Origin: Pseudoxanthomonas sp.
GTDB taxonomy: Bacteria; Pseudomonadota; Gammaproteobacteria; Xanthomonadales; Xanthomonadaceae
DNA: 64,000 nucleotides
Assembly (NCBI RefSeq): GCF_002863005.1
Contig: NZ_PKDG01000021.1
Span: 1 to 64,000 of the forward strand
Direction of reading: 5' to 3'
A program made the position numbers and the translations under genes. Shown in pieces: positions 23,138-32,279 of the stretch. The notes under the pieces are model-generated. The model was not told where the DNA came from. It saw nothing but the letters and a program-made list of their open reading frames with translations, and did no database searches. Positions within the stretch are counted from its first letter, which is position 1. Each line of letters starts with the position of its first letter.

Positions 23138-23190
23138 CAATAACGGCTTCGCTTTTTCCTTCCCCCCGCTTCGTAAGGAGGAGGGAGCAA

Positions 23191-23589
23191 TCAGGGCTTC
23201 GCTGTTTCCTTCTCCCCGCGTGCGGGGAGAAGGTGCCCGGAGGGCGGATGAGGGGTGAGCGCGGTAAGGATCGCCACCAGCACTGCCTCCGTCTCGCGCA
23301 GCACGTCATCGTTCCAGAATCGCAGCACCTCAAACCCCTCACGCTTGAGGTGCGCCGTACGCGTGCGGTCGTACTGCTCCTGTTTGAGATGCTGGCTCCC
23401 GTCCAGTTCGACCACCAGCCCCGCTTCCAGGCAGACGAAGTCGGCGAAGTAGGGCCCGATCCGGTGCTGCCTTCTGAACTTCCAACCCTGCAGGCGACGG
23501 TTCCGCAGTTGCCACCACAGGGCGTGTTCGGCGTCGGTCTGTTCGTGCCGAAGGCGGCGTTCGCGTTCGTGGTCCAACGTGCTGCGCAT
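23191..23589 (-). CDS. DUF559 nuclease-fold protein with repeat-encoded C-terminus
   Basis: A 132-residue protein with the DUF559 domain of the Vsr-like/PD-(D/E)XK endonuclease clan. ALWWQLRNRRLQGWKFRRQH opens it, and the DFVCLEAGLVVELDGSQH segment carries the predicted catalytic Asp and Glu. The block EGFEVLRFWNDDVLRETEAV closes the domain. The last residues (PHPPSGHLLPARGEKE) are translated from a palindromic repeat copy, so the tail was acquired from the repeat. Repeats also lie upstream. ATG 23589 begins the domain; longer frames are not family-like. The substrate is unknown. Confidence 0.8.
   Translation of the reverse strand: MRSTLDHERERRLRHEQTDAEHALWWQLRNRRLQGWKFRRQHRIGPYFADFVCLEAGLVVELDGSQHLKQEQYDRTRTAHLKREGFEVLRFWNDDVLRETEAVLVAILTALTPHPPSGHLLPARGEKETAKP
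23208..23255. repeat. Palindromic repeat, copy 2 (inside the DUF559 gene end)
   Basis: CCTTCTCCCCGCG/TGCGGGGAGAAGG palindrome followed by TGCCCGGAGGGCGGATGAGGGG. It forms the 3' coding end of the DUF559 gene. Confidence 0.85.
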
Positions 23590-23676
23590 GGGTGGCCTCC
23601 GAGGGTGTGGAGACAGCGTCCGCGACACCCGGGGGTCGATGGGATCGGGGAAGTGCGTGCACGCGGATAGGAAAGC

Positions 23677-23794
23677 GCCCCTCATCCGCCCCCTGGGCAC
23701 CTTCTCCCCGCTTCGCAGGGAGAAGGAAAAGCTGGGCGTCTGGCGTCTCCTTCTCCCCGCCTGGGGAGAAGGGGCCCGAAGGCCGGATGAGGGG
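23677..23794. repeat. Palindromic repeat pair, copies 3 and 4
   Basis: Two facing copies. One begins CCCCTCATCCGCCCCCTGGG and continues through CTTCTCCCCGC. The other runs CCTTCTCCCCGCCTGGGGAG through to GGCCGGATGAGGGG. Together they make a large near-palindrome upstream of the DUF559 gene, mirroring copies 1 and 2 at its other end. Confidence 0.8.
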
Positions 23795-23816
23795 CCGCTC
23801 TTCGCGCCATGCCTGA

Positions 23817-25334
<1,518 letters not shown>

Positions 25335-25341
25335 TCCGCTC

Positions 25342-25388
25342 TCCTTCTCCCCGCAAGCGGGGAGAAGGTGCCGAAGGCGGATGAGGGG
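25342..25388. repeat. Palindromic repeat, copy 5
   Basis: CCTTCTCCCCGCAAGCGGGG, then AGAAGGTGCCGAAGGCGGATGAGGGG, directly after the purA stop codon. Confidence 0.85.
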
Positions 25389-25414
25389 CGAGCGCGATCC
25401 CTCCCACTGCAAAG

Positions 25415-25442
25415 AAAAGCCCCGCATCTGCGGGGCTTTTTC
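25415..25442 (+). terminator. Rho-independent terminator after purA
   Basis: Stem AAAAGCCCCGCA/TGCGGGGCTTTT with a small loop and T-run. It is symmetrical enough to act on either strand. Confidence 0.85.
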
Positions 25443-25556
25443 TTGCCTGCGCCCCGTTTCGGCACGCGGCTTGCAACGCCCCTGCTGCCCTAAATCGCGG
25501 CCGATCCCGGCCGTTAGATGCATCAGGTGTCGCCCGTAGTCGATGGAGTTGCCCCC

Positions 25557-25871
25557 ATGTACCGCAATGCCGCCCGCGCCGCTGTCATCACCGGCCCCTG
25601 GCAAACCCCCGCACCCGCCGCGGCCAAGCCGCGCGCGGTCGAACGCCGCAAGGCAGTGCACGACGCCGACGCACTGCGCGTGGGCCTCACGCCGGCGCAG
25701 CTGATGACGCTGGAGGCGATGGAAATCTTCCACTGGCGGCTGGCCTTCGTGCGCCGTCCGCTGTTCCAGGCGCCCATCCCGGTGCTGTTCGACCGCGGCG
25801 ATACGCGCTACGTGGTCATCGAGGAAGACGGCACCCTCAACGAGAATCCCACGCTCGTCCTGCGCGCTTGA
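25557..25871 (+). CDS. Hypothetical protein, first of a tandem paralog pair
   Basis: A 104-residue protein with an Ala/Pro-rich variable N-terminus and a conserved C-terminal module: LTPAQLMTLEAMEIFHWRL, VRRPLFQAPIPVLFD, then YVVIEEDGTLNENPTLVLR. The same module recurs in the next gene. No signal peptide is seen and the family is unrecognised. A GGAG 10 bases upstream supports ATG 25557. Confidence 0.75.
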   Translation: MYRNAARAAVITGPWQTPAPAAAKPRAVERRKAVHDADALRVGLTPAQLMTLEAMEIFHWRLAFVRRPLFQAPIPVLFDRGDTRYVVIEEDGTLNENPTLVLRA

Positions 25872-25895
25872 CTCCACTCCCGTCTCCCGCGCGTC

Positions 25896-25945
25896 TCCTT
25901 CTCCCCGCCCAGCAGGGAGAAGGTGCCCGAAGGGCGGATGAGTGG
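25896..25945. repeat. Palindromic repeat, copy 6
   Basis: CTCCTTCTCCCCGCCCAGCA, then GGGAGAAGGTGCCCGAAGGGCGGATGAG, between the two tandem paralogs. Confidence 0.85.
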
Positions 25946-26102
25946 CAGTTCTTCGCGCTGACCCTCCAACGCACCTGAACCAACGCCCCCGCATTTCCCA
26001 AAAACCCTCACGTTCCCTTGCTCCCGGCCGATACAAGGTGACCCCCTGCCGCTCTGGCGGCAGACCTGTTCCCGTTCCACGCCATCAGGAGCCCCCCACC
26101 GG

Positions 26103-26408
26103 ATGTCGGATCCGCATCGCCCCCGCACCCCCGCCGAGCCCGAGTCGCCCGGCACCGCCCCCCGCACCCCGGAGCGCCGCAAGGGCGCCCCGACGATGGA
26201 TGACGCCACGCTACTGGCCGGCCTCACCCCTGCGCAGCAAGCCACCATCCAGACCATGGAAACCTTCCACTGGCGCCTGAAGTTCGTCCGCCGCCCGCTG
26301 TTCAAGACCCCCATCCCCGTGCTGTTCAACCGCGAGGGCGATCGCTACGTGGTAGTCAACGAGGACGGGACGATTGATGAGAATCCGGCGTTGGTGTTGA
26401 GGGATTGA
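26103..26408 (+). CDS. Hypothetical protein, second of a tandem paralog pair
   Basis: A 101-residue paralog of the preceding gene. After a Pro-rich N-terminus it carries LTPAQQATIQTMETFHWRL, VRRPLFKTPIPVLFN and YVVVNEDGTIDENPALVLR, roughly 65% identical to the neighbour over the last 60 residues by eye. The gene marks the last core-like sequence before the low-GC island; its stop lies 3 bases before an island-edge inverted repeat. Confidence 0.75.
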   Translation: MSDPHRPRTPAEPESPGTAPRTPERRKGAPTMDDATLLAGLTPAQQATIQTMETFHWRLKFVRRPLFKTPIPVLFNREGDRYVVVNEDGTIDENPALVLRD

Positions 26409-26529
26409 GGTTAGTTGGCTGTCAGCGAAAGACTTCTTTGCGTTCGGGCGGTATGTCGAAGTAGTTCGATTGCTAGGCGGCTTTACGCAGGGTGACCTGC
26501 GTCATCGAATGGGCACTGCTAGCATCCCG

Positions 26530-26703
26530 CTAATCAGCTGTCACGTTCAAGCCAGAAGACTTCGCGAATTCCCGTAGGAATTGTCCTAGGTCCCGCAAGA
26601 ACGCGAAATTCACCTCGTACAGCGGGTAAGGTGAATGCCAAAGAGCCTCGCATAAGCCCAGCGTTTGGCGCCCGGCCAAACGCTCCGGACTGGCATAAAC
26701 CAT
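26530..26703 (-). CDS. Small hypothetical protein at the island edge
   Basis: A 57-residue open frame beginning MVYASPERLAGRQTLGLCEA and ending SSGLNVTAD. The composition is protein-like, with aromatic and amphipathic patterning (ALWHSPYPLYEV, FLRDLGQFLREFA). A neighbouring frame on the same strand is also open but reads less like protein. The family is unrecognised. It lies between the inverted repeats and downstream of the GTPase operon, and could be a truncated gene. Confidence 0.4.
   Translation of the reverse strand: MVYASPERLAGRQTLGLCEALWHSPYPLYEVNFAFLRDLGQFLREFAKSSGLNVTAD
26660..26684. repeat. 10-bp hairpin inside the island-edge element
   Basis: AGCGTTTGGC and GCCAAACGCT flank GCCCG. 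There is no T-run on either side. It lies within the small open frame at 26530-26703 and upstream of the end of the GTPase operon. Confidence 0.5.
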
Positions 26704-26745
26704 CAATGCATAAAAAGTGACTAGCCAACTAATACTGGCGAAGCG

Positions 26746-29373
26746 TCAAGGCTTACGCTTTCTCGTCGGCTTGGGCCGAACCTCAGCGATTGCTGACTTT
26801 ACCAAGCCCTGCACCTCTGGGCCAAACTCACTAATCTCCTTGCTGATCCGCAGAAGATATTCTTCTCCGCCGTACGTCTTCAGCAGCCTGTCGAATATAC
26901 GAATAGTGTCTCCACAGCGAATCGCTGTAAGCGCAAGGTGAGCAGGCTTCCACGAAGAGTACAGGTACGCATCCACGAGATCCTCGCGAGCATACTTCTT
27001 TGGATCTCTACCAAACATAGCGGACAAGCCGAGGAAGCTCACGGAGACATCATCACTCTCAAGCCCAACGTAGTAAGCAGGAAACAGGGCGACGATCAAG
27101 AGCGAGACTGGGCGACGGCGCGCTTTGAGAAGCGCGCCTACAAGCCAGCCCGCAGCAAGTTGATAGGCCTTAAGAGAATTTTTCTGTGCATCGAACATAA
27201 TCCTTGCGCAAGCATCAAATGCCGACACTGACAAGTCAAAGTCGACACGATCCTTCAGCCTGTGAGCAAACTCATCGGCCGTCGAAACAAAAAGCGCACG
27301 CACTGGAGGATGGGTCCTCTCGCACAGGACTAGGTTCCGACTTGCCACGTCGGCCGACAACTCCAGTGCCAAGCCGCTTTTGGCGACTGACCTCGCGTCA
27401 GCTTGAGTTTCAATCGAATTCAGAAGAACTGGTAGTACCTCCTCCTCTAGATCAAAGCGAACTTTCAGGAGCCGTTTCAGGGCACGCCTCGAAATCTCCA
27501 ACTTGTCGACACCGCTTGCTTTGCGGACCGCAACAAAAGCGATGTTGGCGTAAGCATCTAGAGATATGTGATCGTCCAGCGCGGCCCGGAAGAGCAACTC
27601 AGGGCTAAAGCGATCCAAATTTCCAATGACCCAGGAGGAAATTGCTGCATCTGACATCAGCTCCCTAAACTCCAGGGCATTCGCCTTCTCAAGCAAGCCA
27701 TACAGCAGCTTTGCTGCTAGATTCTCGGTTATCGCTCCTTCGCTAATAACCCATCGTGCGTCTTCCGCGGTTGCTGACAAGCTTGCTTCGATCAAGTCAT
27801 CTCTGGGCAAGCTCGGCTCCAGTGACACAAGCGCGTCCCGAAACCTAGCAAGCACCTTGAGCTCCCGCGCACGCTGCAGGAGTGCTCTGCATAGCTCGGT
27901 TGCTGCTAGTCCATTCTTGAGCTCAAGCCACTTGACCTCTTTCATGAGTGCAGGGGCATCAAGCCTCGCGAAGATCGGCTCAGCTACCGAAAGGTGTTGA
28001 TCCCGGACCAACCAAGGCAGTAAAGCAGCATCGGCGGTCTTCGCAAGCTCGGGTTCTAGGTCCAGCAGGGCACCGCTGGTCTTCTCAATCAACTCTTCGG
28101 AACTTAGAACGAACTTGGATAGACCATGCCCGCTCGACAAGAGTCGAGCAAACACTTCTGGCGGAGCACTGATAAGTGCATCCTTGGCAGGACTAGCTTC
28201 CGCTGCACCAATACCTGCAGCGATACTCGGAAGCAACGCCGCAATCGCACCTTTCGAGTCCGGCTGCAGTAAGAGATCGATTGCCCCACTGGGCGAACGC
28301 CTTGCAAGATCCGCGACCAGATTCTCTACGGCCGCCTGACTCGATGGCATGTCGCTACCCTGCATCTTCCTTGCCATTGCGCTGGCAAAGTCCCACGCAT
28401 CGTCCGATGAGAGAGTCTCGGCCGCACTCTGCGCTGCTGAAGCAACCTGACTCTCAAGCACTCTTGCGGCAGAGTCTGAATTCACCAATCCAGAATTGGC
28501 GATATCAAGAAGACCCAAGGCGGCCGACGGTGATCGCTCAACTTTTGCAACTAGCTCATTCCAGAGCAAGGCAATTCGAAGTGCAGATGTACTTTGCACA
28601 TCTGCACCTCGCAGGAGTTGAACATCTTGATCCGACAGAAGCTTGGGGACAGGATCTTCGAACACCCTGCGGACGACCGCATTTGTCCATCTGTGTCTGC
28701 CTGTCTGTCTCATGCGACCGTCGATTCTCCGCCCTGGCCAACCAGTGAACTTTGACTTGGCGCTGCCGGGGGCAAAGACTAGGTCAAAGTCACGCCCTCC
28801 AATCTTTCGCGGCGACAGAGCAAAAGTGGAAAGCGCAAAGCGGGAACGAATATCTGGCCATAGTGCTGCCAGTACACGGCTAGCTATCGCATCGGGCGAG
28901 GGCGCATCAAACATCGCAACGGGCATGAACTCTTCGAAGAAGATAGCTTCTAGAAGTTCACTCGCGTTGAACTCGGGCGCAACGGGTAGCCCGATGTCGC
29001 CAATGGCCTCAACGTCCGTCGAATGAGCTCCCTCGACCGAGGGTAGGCCGGGAGTTGACAAAAGCCAAAGAGCAGCTCCGATTGGCGCACTCTGACGCCA
29101 ATCTTTCATCTCAATGAGCACACTCATTGTGCGCACACAACCCGCTCTTGGCACCGTCGAATCCTGCCACGTTCTAGCTATGACGTAGTGACTCGCACTC
29201 GGTAGCGGGTAGGCCGAAAGATATGGCTCAAACTCTTCTCGCGGCCGTAGAGGTCCTGCTACGTCCGACAACCTGTCAAGAGTCGCCTGGTCTTCTCTAG
29301 GAAGGGCCAAGGAGGTCGCAAGCAGCTGGTGCCCCTTTCGATAACCATGAATCTGGACTTGGAACTTGTTCAC
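26746..29373 (-). CDS. Large GTPase-associated protein (GAP1-like), last gene of the double-GTPase operon
   Basis: About 875 residues. The first 15 residues (MNKFQVQIHGYRKGHQ region) match the GYRxGHxLL opening of GTPase-associated protein 1 N-terminal domains; an alpha/beta domain extends to about residue 230. The remainder (about 250-860) is almost entirely helical with Ala/Leu-rich repeats resembling a scaffold, ending in a basic KPTRKRKP tail. No catalytic motif is visible, so I infer a sensor or effector-scaffold role for the two GTPases. GTG 29373 is 4 bases after the preceding stop and fits the family N-terminus; ATG 29439 would add 22 residues and overlap the upstream gene. Confidence 0.72.
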   Translation of the reverse strand: MNKFQVQIHGYRKGHQLLATSLALPREDQATLDRLSDVAGPLRPREEFEPYLSAYPLPSASHYVIARTWQDSTVPRAGCVRTMSVLIEMKDWRQSAPIGAALWLLSTPGLPSVEGAHSTDVEAIGDIGLPVAPEFNASELLEAIFFEEFMPVAMFDAPSPDAIASRVLAALWPDIRSRFALSTFALSPRKIGGRDFDLVFAPGSAKSKFTGWPGRRIDGRMRQTGRHRWTNAVVRRVFEDPVPKLLSDQDVQLLRGADVQSTSALRIALLWNELVAKVERSPSAALGLLDIANSGLVNSDSAARVLESQVASAAQSAAETLSSDDAWDFASAMARKMQGSDMPSSQAAVENLVADLARRSPSGAIDLLLQPDSKGAIAALLPSIAAGIGAAEASPAKDALISAPPEVFARLLSSGHGLSKFVLSSEELIEKTSGALLDLEPELAKTADAALLPWLVRDQHLSVAEPIFARLDAPALMKEVKWLELKNGLAATELCRALLQRARELKVLARFRDALVSLEPSLPRDDLIEASLSATAEDARWVISEGAITENLAAKLLYGLLEKANALEFRELMSDAAISSWVIGNLDRFSPELLFRAALDDHISLDAYANIAFVAVRKASGVDKLEISRRALKRLLKVRFDLEEEVLPVLLNSIETQADARSVAKSGLALELSADVASRNLVLCERTHPPVRALFVSTADEFAHRLKDRVDFDLSVSAFDACARIMFDAQKNSLKAYQLAAGWLVGALLKARRRPVSLLIVALFPAYYVGLESDDVSVSFLGLSAMFGRDPKKYAREDLVDAYLYSSWKPAHLALTAIRCGDTIRIFDRLLKTYGGEEYLLRISKEISEFGPEVQGLVKSAIAEVRPKPTRKRKP

Positions 29374-29377
29374 GGGT

Positions 29378-30220
29378 CTAAAGGCCCATCGCCCAAGCCA
29401 CAGGAAGCGCCATGTCCGAATCTTTCTTCCACGCTCCATCGGCCTGCGTGGCAATCCAGCCGTGGCTGTCACACCCCTCATCGAGGAACTGCGCTCTGTA
29501 CTCTTTATCGTTCTTCAGGTCGCCACCAGCCACACTTAAGCCGTAAGCGCGTACTTCGATGGCCGATAGATCCTGAAGTTTTCCGTAGAAGAGCGGGTAT
29601 TCCCGCTTCAGGTATTCCATTGGCCCCTGAATGAACGTTTCGGAGTCCACCAGGTCCCATGCAGAGACAATGATGGAAAGCCGTGGTCGAGCAGAAGGCG
29701 GGCGAGCAGCCCAAGCGTGCTCCAAGAATCGAACTAACTCACATAGCATTACCTGTGTTGGCATGCCCGGTTCTTCATCGTTGCCCAGCTTCTCGAGCAT
29801 CTTCCTTGACGTGACCCAGTCGAGAGGACGAATGTCCTGATCCGACTGAACCCGAACGAAGAGAAGAGCCCCGAGCGCACCACTTAACTCATCCATCCAA
29901 GCCGACTCGATCTCGCTTTCCAAAACAGCGGTCTGCCAGAGCTCACCGGACACATCTGGGACAACTAGCGTGGTTCTCTGCCCGTCACGCTCCGAGGCGA
30001 CCACGACGTTGAAATCTCGTCGATCGTCGCTGTGCTCTGTCCTAGGCGCGAAGTCTCCACCGAACAGATGGTCGACGATCTCAAGGACAAACTTGATGTC
30101 CTCTGGTTGCTCTGCTGCATGCAGCGAACCTTTGCCGCCATCGAGGGCTCTCCAGAGCCGGCCAATGTAGTTTGTTTTGCCGGAGTCTGGACCACCGAGA
30201 AGTACAACGGACTGACTCAT
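29378..30220 (-). CDS. P-loop GTPase A (double-GTPase 1-like)
   Basis: A 280-residue single-domain GTPase. Walker A GGPDSGKT is at residues 9-16 and the G3-like DVSGE begins at 89. A SAWD at 186-189 stands where G4 (N/TKxD) is expected, so base recognition may be altered. The C-terminal part contains conserved acidic and aromatic residues but no membrane segment. It fits the first of the two GTPases (DO-GTPase1) of predicted double-GTPase conflict systems. Its ATGA overlap with the upstream GTPase gene implies coupled synthesis and probably a 1:1 complex. Confidence 0.8.
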   Translation of the reverse strand: MSQSVVLLGGPDSGKTNYIGRLWRALDGGKGSLHAAEQPEDIKFVLEIVDHLFGGDFAPRTEHSDDRRDFNVVVASERDGQRTTLVVPDVSGELWQTAVLESEIESAWMDELSGALGALLFVRVQSDQDIRPLDWVTSRKMLEKLGNDEEPGMPTQVMLCELVRFLEHAWAARPPSARPRLSIIVSAWDLVDSETFIQGPMEYLKREYPLFYGKLQDLSAIEVRAYGLSVAGGDLKNDKEYRAQFLDEGCDSHGWIATQADGAWKKDSDMALPVAWAMGL

Positions 30221-31245
30221 TTGGCTCTCCGAAAGTTCAAGTAGAACCGGCCGGCATCTGCAGGTTTGCTCTTCCAGAAGTCTGCACGCTGAGTCGCTCG
30301 ACTCAACGAAGAGTCGATTAGGCCAGCAATCCCGAATCCTGGCTGAGTTACCTCAGGGGCGTCAGAGAACGGCGCAATGCTCACAATCTCGGCAGTCGCG
30401 CCACGGCGCTCAACTTCGCCCATAAGCCGCGCAGTCATAGCGTCATCAATCACGTACCGATCTCTATGCGTAACCACCAGAAGCAACTTTGGCAAATCTT
30501 GCTCCAGCATCGTATTCAAACGAGCCACCAGTTGACCTACGCGGGCAATCAGTCCTTGCCGCCTTTCCCGATTCGCAAGCACTCTGCCGTCTAGAACAAT
30601 CCAGATCACTTCGGCGGACTTGAGGAAGCCGAAGCGCTCGCTCTCCGCGGAATTGATGAGAGCTTGTGTCCACTCTCCTGGCACATCCGGAAGCGCCAGA
30701 TCGACTGGCCTACCGTCCGACTCACGAACCAGCCTCAGATGTAGAAAGCCAGGCTGTCTATCATCGGACAGCTCCGTGTGGACCGTCATTTGATCTGGCG
30801 GTATTCCATCGTTCCAGTCACGCGCGCCTCGTGCGATGTCTTCAAACGCGGTCAGTGTTCTGCTATCCGCAAACGACCACCCCGCTAGCATTGCGTTAGC
30901 CACAAGCAGGTAGAGGCTTGCTAGACAAGCCGTCTTGCCAGACTCTGGATCCCCCAAGATGCCAACCAAATTGACGTAGCGACTGCTCATCAATTGATTC
31001 AGGTCTTCAAGACCTAAGGGGCGACTGGATGGAAATGCACTTCTGGCCAGTGGCCGACTGAGCACCGGGGCTCCGACCGGATCGCCTGGTGCGCCTGCAG
31101 TCGAAACACCCTCAGTACTGGCTTGGACATTCAATACGCTGCCGCCCGCACCTGACCTGTTCTCGCATGTCTCGGGCACGCGCTCAAGAGCGCACACTCC
31201 CGTCTCATCTACGGTGCATCCTTCGTACTTACAGGATCCACTCAT
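30217..31245 (-). CDS. P-loop GTPase B with N-terminal Cys cluster (double-GTPase 2-like)
   Basis: A 342-residue protein. The N-terminus has four Cys (5, 10, 18, 27) spaced like a small zinc-binding knuckle, then a disordered Gly/Ser/Pro linker to about residue 75. The GTPase domain has Walker A GDPESGKT at 98-105, DVPG at 187-190 and a THRD G4 variant at 259-262. It is distinct from its neighbour and matches the DO-GTPase2 type. ATG 31245 overlaps the upstream stop (ATGA) and has GAGGAA 7 bases before it, so it is preferred over a frame 22 codons longer. Confidence 0.8.
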   Translation of the reverse strand: MSGSCKYEGCTVDETGVCALERVPETCENRSGAGGSVLNVQASTEGVSTAGAPGDPVGAPVLSRPLARSAFPSSRPLGLEDLNQLMSSRYVNLVGILGDPESGKTACLASLYLLVANAMLAGWSFADSRTLTAFEDIARGARDWNDGIPPDQMTVHTELSDDRQPGFLHLRLVRESDGRPVDLALPDVPGEWTQALINSAESERFGFLKSAEVIWIVLDGRVLANRERRQGLIARVGQLVARLNTMLEQDLPKLLLVVTHRDRYVIDDAMTARLMGEVERRGATAEIVSIAPFSDAPEVTQPGFGIAGLIDSSLSRATQRADFWKSKPADAGRFYLNFRRAK

Positions 31246-32270
31246 AAGTTCCTCAGCCCATGCTTGCTCATGGATATAAGGCTCGCTTCCAGTAGCGTTC
31301 TGGAGCCCCACTCTGCGAGGGTCCGCTTTGTAAGCGCGCCGCCATCTTGCAGGTTGTCCTCTGCAAGAGCGGCTAAGACCGGGAACACGGACGGATTCGT
31401 GGTCGCATATCCACCGATGAACGGCGCACCAAGCGCCTGCTTATGCTCGCCGAGCGTGGCCAGAAGCTCACGTATGTCGATCTTCGGATTCACCACTAAC
31501 GTCTTCAGAACGATCTCGCGATGGACATCGCTAGGCAGCCTGCGAAGAACTGTGGCCGCCTCAAGAGCTGCAACGATCACACCCGTTGTCTCATCGAGGG
31601 ACGAGATCTGTTGCCCAAGTACCCGGCTAGCACCGCTCTGGACCCACCAGAGAAAGTCAAGCTCCTCGCGATCCAAAGCGGCGTTACGGCGCAGAGCGTC
31701 GACAGTCTCACCAATTGCAACCTTGAAGTTGTGATTGATAACGTTCCCGTCGCCTATTGTGATCTTGAGCTCCTGTGCATCTCGGACCTCTACCCTTTGT
31801 CTCGCCTTCTCGGCAGATGCAACCGCCCACTTCTCCGCCACACCCAGCACCTCCTGGCGCAACCTCTCCCGTCGCGCATCCTCAAGCACGGGCTGGTAGG
31901 AGAGAGCTAGCCACAACGCTGTCGCATACACATCTTTGTTCGTCCAACCGCTTGTGGTTGGTTGCTGGTCAAGAAGAGACACCATCGCCATCCCAGCACA
32001 GATCCCAACGTCTAGGGGTCGCTCTTCGTAGAGGAATGCCGATGACTTCTTCTGGATGGCTGCCTGTACTTCATTGCCCAGTGATTGCGACGGCGCTCCG
32101 GTAGCACCCAGCGCAGAAGCAACATCGGCAGCCCGCCTGATAAGTGTCGAAACGTCTCTCTCTTTATTCCACGAGGTGACCAGGCTTGATGTCGCAAACT
32201 TCCTTGAATTAACTTCGTCATCGGACACCGCGACCGCGGAGATTCGCATATGAGTAGAGATGTTTTCCAT
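31242..32270 (-). CDS. All-helical protein (GTPase-associated system helical, GASH-like)
   Basis: A 342-residue, predominantly helical soluble protein with no enzymatic motif. Features are a conserved-looking LWWALSYQP/KxxYxxALWLALSY core near residue 115-130, a basic helix at 150-165 and a C-terminal FPVLAAL/EWGSRTLLEASL block. The composition and position immediately upstream of the Cys-cluster GTPase fit the GASH family described with GTPase-centred conflict systems. An AGGGA lies 7 bases before the ATG. It is 9 bases after the phosphoesterase gene, within the same operon. Confidence 0.7.
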   Translation of the reverse strand: MENISTHMRISAVAVSDDEVNSRKFATSSLVTSWNKERDVSTLIRRAADVASALGATGAPSQSLGNEVQAAIQKKSSAFLYEERPLDVGICAGMAMVSLLDQQPTTSGWTNKDVYATALWLALSYQPVLEDARRERLRQEVLGVAEKWAVASAEKARQRVEVRDAQELKITIGDGNVINHNFKVAIGETVDALRRNAALDREELDFLWWVQSGASRVLGQQISSLDETTGVIVAALEAATVLRRLPSDVHREIVLKTLVVNPKIDIRELLATLGEHKQALGAPFIGGYATTNPSVFPVLAALAEDNLQDGGALTKRTLAEWGSRTLLEASLISMSKHGLRNL

Positions 32271-32279
32271 AGCATTCCC

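Larger units (their letters stand above)
26411..26732. repeat. Possible small element with inverted termini at the island's left edge
   Basis: TTAGTTGGCT (26411-26420) and AGCCAACTAA (26723-26732) are exact inverted copies. Each is followed internally by a GTCA-like extension, with one extra base on the right side. They enclose 302 bp containing one small open frame and a perfect 10-bp hairpin at 26660-26684. No target-site duplication was identified. It could be a miniature element or chance repeat pairing. Confidence 0.4.

Noticed and set aside
26534-26728. 64-codon minus-strand frame at the island edge
   Set aside because: The overlapping frame 26530-26703 reads more like protein, and only one can be real.
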